Of a DNA stretch of 64,000 nt, positions 57,317 through 64,000 are shown one piece after another (positions within the stretch are counted from its first letter, which is position 1; every line of letters begins with the position of its first letter). The stretch spans positions 66,515,494-66,579,493 of the forward strand of contig NW_026947490.1 in NCBI RefSeq assembly GCF_034190915.1, given 5' to 3'. The notes under the pieces were generated by a model, which did not search any database, was not told the DNA's origin, and worked only from the letters and a program-made list of their open reading frames with translations. The stretch is from Cavia porcellus (lineage: Eukaryota > Chordata > Mammalia > Rodentia > Caviidae). The position numbers and the translations under genes are program-made.

Positions 57317-57349
<33 letters not shown>
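57317..57349. repeat. Poly-T run (33 T)
   Basis: Thirty-three consecutive T bases. It could be the poly-A tail of a minus-strand retroposed copy extending to the right, but I recognise no SINE or LINE there and see no TSD. Confidence 0.95.
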
Positions 57350-57350
<1 letters not shown>

Positions 57351-57476
57351 TGCCAGCTATAGACGCACGTAGCTCAAAGTGGACCCACAGGTAAGAAAGC
57401 ACGCGGGTTCTGTCCGTGAGAATAGCAAGCAGTCTGCCCTTCACGCTGTGGAGCAAATCCTTCCGTGCGCGGGCAC

Positions 57477-57495
57477 GCGCTGCCCTCTAGTGTCC
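57477..57495 (-). promoter_or_regulatory. CTCF-like binding motif
   Basis: On the minus strand it reads GGACACTAGAGGGCAGCGC, which fits CCASYAGRKGGCRS except for the first core base. It lies in a small CpG-richer patch (about 57455-57525) outside recognised repeats. Confidence 0.5.
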
Positions 57496-57525
57496 AAAGG
57501 CGCGCAGGCGCATCCTCTGATCCGG

Positions 57526-58304
57526 GCTTGGTGACAGGGCAAGAACCTGCCAACCCTGCTGGCAGCTCTGGAGACTCTGCTCCAGGGATGGACTCTGTCT
57601 CTGAGGGTGGCCAGGCTTCATCATCTGTCACATCCAAAGCCACTCGTCCTGGTGGCTAAGTCTGGACTGGATCTCCTGATGGGTTCTACAAAGCTGAGCT
57701 GTATTTCCTGTTCCCTTCGGTGTCAACTATCCAGTTAGAAATCAAACATGTTTTAAAAGAAATTCATCAGAACCCAGGGCCCACTCTTCAAAGTAGGACT
57801 CCTCCGCCCCAAGATTCCCACCTCTGACCAGGTGATCAGACAAGCCCTTCAGACGGTGCCTCCAGTTCCTGAGATGATGATTCTTCTCTGTGGAGCAGGG
57901 TACCAGACCCAAGCCATGGTTCTGTGACTTCCAATTTCTTTAGATTGAGAGAAAAATGAAACTCTGAATCAGGACCATCTATTGGAAGTACCCAATTTAA
58001 TAAGAATCCACTGTAAACAGTTTTTAAAATTCCACAGTTTATCTGATTTTCATGGTACAATTTTCCATGGGTAGGATGGATCTGAACCGGATATAATATG
58101 GGCACAATTATAATTCTGTTAAAAATTCTCTCAATCACAGATCTTTGTATTAAAAAGAACCACTTAATTTGGTCTGGGGCCCACGCCCATAATCTCAGCC
58201 TCCCTGTGGGCTGAGTTACTGAAATCCGCCACACACCCGGCTGTGTTTTCTGCTTCTGTAGAACAAATCATCCCATTCTTAGTAGTTTAAAAGAACCATT
58301 GAGC
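57526..58304. other. Unassigned stretch
   Basis: No gene recognised. The open frame at 57836-58234 on the minus strand has no domain. Confidence 0.5.
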
Positions 58305-58505
58305 TGGGCTTAGTGACACAGGTCTGTAATCCCAGCACTCCGGGAGGCTGAGGAAGGAGAACGGTAAATTTGAGCCCAGTTTGGGGAGGGGGCATTTCAT
58401 GATTTAGGGAGACCCTCTCTCAGAATTAAACACACACAGACAAAAAGGCTATGGACGTAGCTCAGTGCTAAGTTCCTGGATTCGCTATCCAGTACTACAA
58501 ATATA
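58305..58505 (+). mobile_element. B1-ID dimeric SINE
   Basis: B1 half 'ctgtaatcccagcactccgggaggctgagg' with 'gggagaccctctctcaga', then a linker and an ID half 'ggctatggacgtagctcagtgctaag' with 'attcgctatccagtac'. Confidence 0.88.
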
Positions 58506-58540
58506 CATAAATCTTTAATAAAAACAACACGGGCTGTTTA

Positions 58541-58560
58541 CACAGCAGGGGGCGTGGTGG
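58541..58560 (+). promoter_or_regulatory. CTCF-like binding motif
   Basis: ACAGCAGGGGGCGTGG fits the CTCF core with substitutions at the first base and one late base. It points right, while the motif at 57477 points left. Confidence 0.4.
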
Positions 58561-58917
58561 CTCCGAGCTCTCTGGCGGGGCTGATTAAGGAGATCAGCTG
58601 CAGGTATCTGGAGATTCCCCGGCTGAAGGATCCCTTCCTGGGGCCCATCAGCCTCCCAGCACGGCTGGCGGTTCTACTTCGTCTTCCTGGGTTCTGCGTC
58701 CGCGTCAGCAGGCTGGGGAAGCTGTCTGCTGAGGGCAGGAGATGGCTCTCCCTGCACCTTCAGGATCCAGTTCATTTCCTTTCCCTCCTTATACTCCCCT
58801 TCTCTTCCTTTTTATAGCTTTCATTCCTCTTTTCATTCGATAGCTGTTTCTTTTAGAAAATACTATAAATGTAATATATAGCTACACATCCGTAACTGTA
58901 GCCCCAGGGTAACTGCG
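58561..58917. other. Unassigned stretch
   Basis: GC-moderate DNA with an open frame of 87 codons (58554-58817) and no domain. No nameable repeat. Confidence 0.45.
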
Positions 58918-59262
58918 GCTCTGGTTTGAATGTGTCCCCCAGTGTTCATGTGTGGGAACTGAGTCCTCAATGGGACAGTGCTGGTAGAGGGGCCTTTCCC
59001 AGGTGTGAGGTCTTCAGGCTGCACCCTTGGGCATGAGAACCAGCATTACTCATTGATGGGATGTGAGGTAGGGCTCCGCCGGAGGGCAGCATGGCTGTCC
59101 CAGACACCTTCTCTTGCCCTTGGGTCCTGAGTGCCTCCAGTCATGGGGTGACCTTGACCTGGACCTTCCCAGACTCCAGAACTACAAAAGATAAATCTGT
59201 TCTTCAGCAATTATCAAGACTCTGATACCCAGTTACAGCAGCACAAAAGGACTAAGATAACT
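58918..59262 (+). mobile_element. MaLR LTR (MLT/MST-like)
   Basis: 'tctggtttgaatgtgtcccccagtgttcatgtgtgggaactgagtcctcaa', 'ttcccagactccagaactacaaaagataaatctgttc' and 'ttacagcagcacaaaaggactaagata' are the landmarks in order. Confidence 0.82.
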
Positions 59263-61356
59263 ATTGTTAACTTTGTGTTCCTGAAAACACGTCCAGCCTT
59301 GTTTTCAGTTTTGTAGTGCAGGGCTGGACTTTCTGCTCTACCAAAACAAAAGAGTGCCCGGGCTGCTGCTCTTCTGTTTAACGTCTGAGCGTTCATGTTC
59401 TGGCTTCCAGACGCTGTCAGCACCCATCTGGCTCGCCAGTCACTGTGCCATGTGGATTCATGAGAGACACAGTCCAGACTCATGAGAGCAGTGCCCCAAG
59501 GGGACCGTGACAGTCACCAGCCCAGGGCAGTGTTTGCGGGCCTGGCCTGAGCTCCCTGGATCTGGAGAGCTAGTGAGATACCTGAGGCTCAGAGCAAGAA
59601 CCAGAGGACAGATGGACATTGCCGGGAGTGGAGAAGGCCAAGGCATACAAGCACCAGCAACCAGCAGCACACAGGGTCCTTTGAAAAAGGACTTCTGAAG
59701 ATGCCAGTGTTTCTTGGGTACTATGGGACGGCTTACGTCAAAATCACGTATGTACTTGTTAAAAGTGACCTGTCCTGGTCCCCACGTCAGGCATCCTGAC
59801 ATATACACCCTTTCTCTTTCAGCACGTCCCAGGCATTGAGGACATACCCCTGTTTGAGAGCCACAGCGCTGAGGACCCCTACCCACCCACTGCCCAAGGG
59901 TAGGGCGGGAGCAGCTTGAGGCTGGCCCTACGGTGTCATTCCACAGCTATGCCAGCAGGGGACGCCCATGGAGCTGTTGTCTGGCTGGGAGAAGGAAGGT
60001 GGGTTAGTGACCTTGGTCCTCCACTGGATGGGGTGCATTTCTTTTTCATGTTTTAAAGGCTCTGCAATTGGGGTGCGTGCACTCATAATCAAAGGCAAGG
60101 AACAGCTTAACGGGCAGCATTTTCTTAATGTTTTAGGATGAAGTCAATCACAGAATGGCACATCCTCTAGATGCCCTGAACTAGGGTAGTTAACTTCCCC
60201 TTCCCCAAAGCCTCCCACTTGGCCCAAGAAGACTCCTGGCAGTCAGGGAGTTCGGCCCCCTAATGTTACTCTGGTTCAGCATCCTCAGAGTGGCCTCGTC
60301 CTGAAGGTCCAAGATGGTCTGTCCAGTTACACGGCTGCTGGGACGCTGTCTGTCTGGGTAGCGGCTGGAGGAGACTTTCTCCCAGATGAGTTAGGTTCCT
60401 TTAGGAGACCTCTGGAACTTTCCTGCTCTTTGCTGTGTTTCTTTTACAAGCACCATGTCACCTGGTCCAATGAGCTGCAGGGACTGGAAACTAGTCCGTT
60501 TAACTGGTACCACTGTGGCCCTGAATAAAGCGGTAGCTGTGACAATAGAGCAGGGCAGGTGTGGACCAGCCACACTCTGTATACCACACTCGCACCTGGT
60601 GGTGACACAGGCCTGCCAGCCAGAACCGCAGAGCACAGTGTTCCCCAGGCCTTGGGGAGCCTCACAGGCAGCAGCATCTGCCCGCCAGCGTCCCTTGCCG
60701 CCCTCACACAGACACGGACGTGTGAGGCTAGGCCACAGGTGTCCACTTCCTGAGTGGGACCACAGGCCTTGTCCTCCTTGTCCTTGTCCCTGTGGAGAGG
60801 CAGAGCTGCACCATGGGCCATCCCACAAATTTCAGGAGGAAGTCTTGAGTGAATGAGTGGAAACAGCTTGGGTGCCCCTGGGCAGTGCAAATATAGGGCC
60901 AGAGGAGAGGTGGGGAGAGCCTTCGTGTCCTCACTGGCGGGTGGGAGGGGTAACTGCTCAGCCCTTGGAGGTACCCTTAGAAGCCCTCAGGTTCTACTGC
61001 AGGATGGGAGGGCTGCCTGCCCTCCTGTTTCATTATTCCTGCTGGTCTCCCAGGGTAAGGTCTGCGCCTTCTTCCCTGGTTATCGATTTACAGAATGACA
61101 TCAGTGTGAAGAAGGTATTTCTCAGAACATTCTTAAGGGTGCATACGAAAGCAAACATGCAGTAGGGAGCCTCCAAAAAGCACTCAAAAGCATCAGACGG
61201 ACAGCTGCAGCAGGCAGTAACATCCATGAGACATCAGCGAGCACAGCAGCAGAGACCCCGATGGATGGGTCCTGTGTGGGATCACAGACCTTGTTTCAAT
61301 TTCCTGGCACCGACAGCTAAACCCGGTGCTAAAAAATGCATTTAGTCCTGGAAGAA
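59263..61356. other. Unassigned stretch
   Basis: About 2.1 kb with no gene recognised. Open frames of 60-148 codons on both strands overlap in the GC-richer part (60400-61170). A weak CTCF-like GCCAGCAGGGGACGCCC lies at 59951-59967. Confidence 0.45.
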
Positions 61357-61548
61357 TGTAGCTGGCGTGGCAGCACACCCCTATGAGTCCAGCACTTTGA
61401 GGCTGAGGCAGAGAGATCGCAAGTTTGGGCACAGCCTGGGAAACTTTGGGAGATGCTGCCTCAGGACTAAAAAAGATAGGAAAGGGGGATTTGGGATGTA
61501 GATCAGGGCAAAGTCTGTGTTCAGTCCCCAGAGCCCCCCAAAATACCT
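61357..61548 (+). mobile_element. B1-ID dimeric SINE
   Basis: B1 half 'gcgtggcagcacacccctatgagtccagcactttgaggctgaggcag', linker, ID half 'gggatttgggatgtagatcagg' with 'tgttcagtccccagagcc'. Confidence 0.85.
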
Positions 61549-61589
61549 CTGAATTTCTTAATTAGAGGATCATTCTCTCGCACTTTTAA

Positions 61590-61850
61590 AGATGCAGCAA
61601 GTGCTAGATGAACAGCAGGCGGACTCTGGCATTATAGAAATAGGGCTGAATCCCTCCTCTGTCAATAGCTCTGCTGGGAGCTCCCACTCAGTCTCTCCGA
61701 ACCCATTTGTCTCCTGCACAATGATAAGCACTCTGTGACGCACAACCTAAGAACTCACGAGTGTTAGTTTGCTTGTCTTTCCTCACCCTAATGCTGAACA
61801 TTTTAAGTGCACAGAAGCAATCCTCAGTAAATCAGCGCACGTTTGGGTTT
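61590..61850 (+). mobile_element. MIR relic
   Basis: 'ggactctggcatta', 'gggctgaatccctcctctgtcaatagct', 'tctctccgaacccatttgtctcctgcacaatgataa' follow the MIR core and 3' order. Confidence 0.6.
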
Positions 61851-63169
61851 ATGCCTACACAAGTGGATCCTATTCTCTAACCTGAGGAATATGCCATGGA
61901 TTCGGTTAGGTAGAAACATTCAGAGTTGGTGCGGCAGGGAGCCTGAGGCAGAGGGGAAGTGGCAGATCTCCTCTAACTCAAACTACGGCAGGGCCGTCCA
62001 GCCCAACCCAAACCCAGGGCCACTCAGGGTCCTGTGGAATTGTTGTCCCTCAAACCCGGAGCAGTGGGGTGACTGCTGGTAGCACATCCAGCCGGGGCCT
62101 GAAGGCCTGACAGAAGAGGAAGGCTCTGTGCTTGGGGTAGACACAGAAACCCTGAAACAGCTGGCGCCATACAAACATCTGGGAACTGGTGTGCAGGTGA
62201 AGGACGTGGGGTAGCCGAGCTGTGGGAACAGCTTCTGGGCTGTGGTGGGGCCTCGGCTCGCCAGGCTCATCCACTCATGCCCCGCTAACATAAGGAAAGC
62301 ATGCAGGGGGGTCTTGGCACTGTCAGTCCCTTGGCCACCCCTAGCGAGGGGAGACAGCCTGATAAGTGACAGGAATGGGGACATGGACCACCCAGTACAG
62401 GAATGATGGCAGCACTCCCACCCTGGCCAGGACCCAGGCCTCTGTCCCACACAGTGGAAGTTTTCCAACTGTCTTATTCCCGGGCTCTTCTGACAGGGCC
62501 AAAGACCCTATGGAATTCTAGGTTTGCCAAAAAGTTACATCATCTTAGAGATAGAGGCATCAGGGACTCAAGTGCACTCTCCCTCTCCACTCATGGATCC
62601 GAGAGTTTCTGCATGGGTAGTCAAGGTCACAGTTAGTTCATGGCAAGAGCCAGACCTGGGCCCAGGCCCCCGGACCCTGCTCCTGCTTTGCCTGACAGCA
62701 CCAATTGAGTCAAAGGAATCCTTTTGTCAGTTGTGCCTTAGTGTGGGAATGCAACTGTCAGCCACTTAGGGGACACTTCTACTTAGTAACCCAATCTTAC
62801 TGAGACCTGAAATGCAGACGATCTAACAGGGCCCTCAGTCATTCCAGCTTAGGACCTCACACATAGGAAGTCAAGGAGGAAATAAAAAAAAAAAATGACT
62901 TACAAACCTAACGGGAGTGGGCAGAAGCCCACTTGGGGAAGAAGCAGCTTAGAGATACATCAGCCTGGCTTCTGGCCATACACAGAGCATGATGGGGCAC
63001 CGAGTCTCCACCATCTGCTTCCAGAGCCATCACACTGGAAATGAGGAGGTGAGCCCTAAAGACCGAGAACTGGATCTTAAAATCTACAGGTTGCCAAGCA
63101 GGTATTTCCCTCATAAGGTGAAGTACAAGATGCCCAAGAGACTTTTCTATACATTTCTATATATTTGAT
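61851..63169. other. Unassigned stretch
   Basis: No gene recognised. The minus-strand frame 61983-62468 (161 codons) has no domain and is overlapped by others. Confidence 0.45.
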
Positions 63170-63345
63170 TTGGAGGTGGGAGATAGTGGAGATGTACTAC
63201 AAGGCCTTCCCACTGAGCTGTACCCTCAGCACTTCAGTTTTAAAGTTGTCCATACCGGGCTTGAAGCTGTGATCCTGCCGTCTCTGCCCCCCACCGTACT
63301 GGGAACAAGGCGTGTGCCAGCACACTGGTGCATCTGATTCTCACA
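63170..63345 (-). mobile_element. B1-ID dimeric SINE
   Basis: Mirrored order: ID half ('ggaggtgggagatagtgg ... ccactgagctgtaccctcagcac'), then B1 half ('cttgaagctgtgatcctgccgtctctgcc ... accgtactgggaacaaggcgtgtgcc'). Confidence 0.75.
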
Positions 63346-63688
63346 TTCAACAGGCAGAAGAGGCTGGTGGGACAGATAAGCTGATCTGTGACATGTGTTA
63401 ATCTGCACCCAGCCCCTGAACTGAGTAAGCCTCCTTCCAGCTCATCTACAGAGCACTGGGAGATACACAACCAGGAAACCCTGAGTGGAGCTGGAAGGTG
63501 CTGGAACTCAGTGGTCCCTGGCTTGGGGAAGCAGCCATTAGGGAGCCAGGGGAGCCCTGGTCCCCACAGCCATCACCAATAGACCAAAGTATGTCCACAC
63601 ATGATCTTTATTTGGAGCCACCTGAAAACAGGAAGGGTATTCGCACTGCACTGAGCACAGCACTCTTGAAGATGTCCAACTGGGCTTG
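63346..63688. other. Unassigned stretch
   Basis: No gene or nameable repeat. Confidence 0.5.
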
Positions 63689-64000
63689 TGTTGTGGTTTG
63701 CATCTGGGTGGCCTCCTAAGCCTCATGCAGTCATGGAAGTGGCTAAATCTAGCATTTGTGATTGATTTATTGTCCAGTGCTGGGACTGACGATGTGAATG
63801 CTGCACCTGTCCAGGGGTGAAAAGCCAACATACATTGTAAGGGAGATAGGGAGGCATGCTTTCCCCTTCTGCCCTTTTACTTTTTACTAGTGGCTGCCAT
63901 GAATGGCTGCCCCTCAGCAACACAACCCTGCCTTGGAGCAAAATGAGTATGGATTGAAACCTCCAAAACCAGAAGATAAATAAATCTTTCTTCACTTCAC
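63689..64000 (+). mobile_element. MaLR-type LTR, cut by the window end
   Basis: Starts TGTTGTGGTTTGCATCTGGG and has 'attgtccagtgctgggactgacgatgtgaatgctgc', 'ccttggagcaaaatgagtatggattgaaacctccaaaacc' and AAATAAATC. It closely parallels 11860-12201. The last 30-40 bp should lie beyond the window. Confidence 0.88.

Noticed and set aside
57440..57525. Possible CpG island
   Set aside because: The CpG-rich patch is under 100 bp, far short of an island, and there is no gene start nearby.
60391..60828. Minus-strand frame with GPGDMVLVKE, recalling the C-terminal part of a retroviral integrase
   Set aside because: Only about ten residues look similar. The expected following motif is absent and no neighbouring viral sequence or paired LTRs are present. 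Not enough to call.
1..64000. CRISPR arrays, bacterial operons or phage-type defence systems
   Set aside because: No regularly spaced short repeats with unique spacers and no prokaryotic gene structure. All evidence points to mammalian nuclear DNA.

Overview
The window is mammalian nuclear DNA, most likely from a rodent of the squirrel-related clade (squirrels, dormice or mountain beaver). The species cannot be fixed. The main clue is the SINE content. There are dimeric SINEs with a 7SL-derived B1-like left half joined to a tRNA-derived ID-like right half (about 0.42, 5.9, 49.8, 58.3, 61.4 and 63.2 kb). There are also young stand-alone ID-type SINEs with A and B boxes and a 3' end of the form GGTACCGATAAAAA (24.3, 41.1, 44.1, 47.2 and 50.9 kb). 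Many ERVL-MaLR-type LTRs, L1 3' ends, MIR, L2, hAT and Tigger relics complete the picture. I recognise no protein-coding gene, rRNA gene, true tRNA gene or CRISPR array. The open frames are short, mostly lie inside repeats or low-complexity tracts, and look like chance. The window reads as intergenic or long-intron DNA.

Layout. 0-5.5 kb: B1-ID SINE, an L1 3' end, a second L1 fragment with a 5' inversion, a Tigger relic, and a MaLR LTR interrupted at its end by another LTR. 5.5-15 kb: mostly unassigned sequence with scattered LTRs. 15-20.6 kb: nested transposons, namely a MaLR LTR inside a B1-type SINE, then a complete 3.2-kb ORF1-only LINE (HAL1-like) inside an MST-like LTR with intact target-site duplications (TSDs). 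20.6-28 kb: mostly unassigned, with one strong CTCF-like motif and CA/TG-rich DNA. 28-39 kb: a 779-bp solo LTR with exact TSD, a nested MaLR, a class-II-like LTR and an inverted-orientation LTR. 39-48 kb: L1 antisense fragments, several ID SINEs with clear TSDs, and an LTR-in-LTR nest. 48-64 kb: unassigned DNA with CTCF-like motifs, a 140-bp local duplication whose second copy has its own TSD, and more MaLR and B1-ID copies; the last LTR runs off the end.

No genes work together here. What the window records is the order of insertions. Several nests can be dated relative to each other because both halves of the host and the TSDs survive. The least expected items are the HAL1-like element with a roughly 144-bp tandem array in its 3' region, shared with an L1 in the same window; the 140-bp templated insertion at 54.3 kb; and the two-member LTR family at 4.8 and 28.9 kb. 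Family names come from recognising consensus features by eye; no database was searched.
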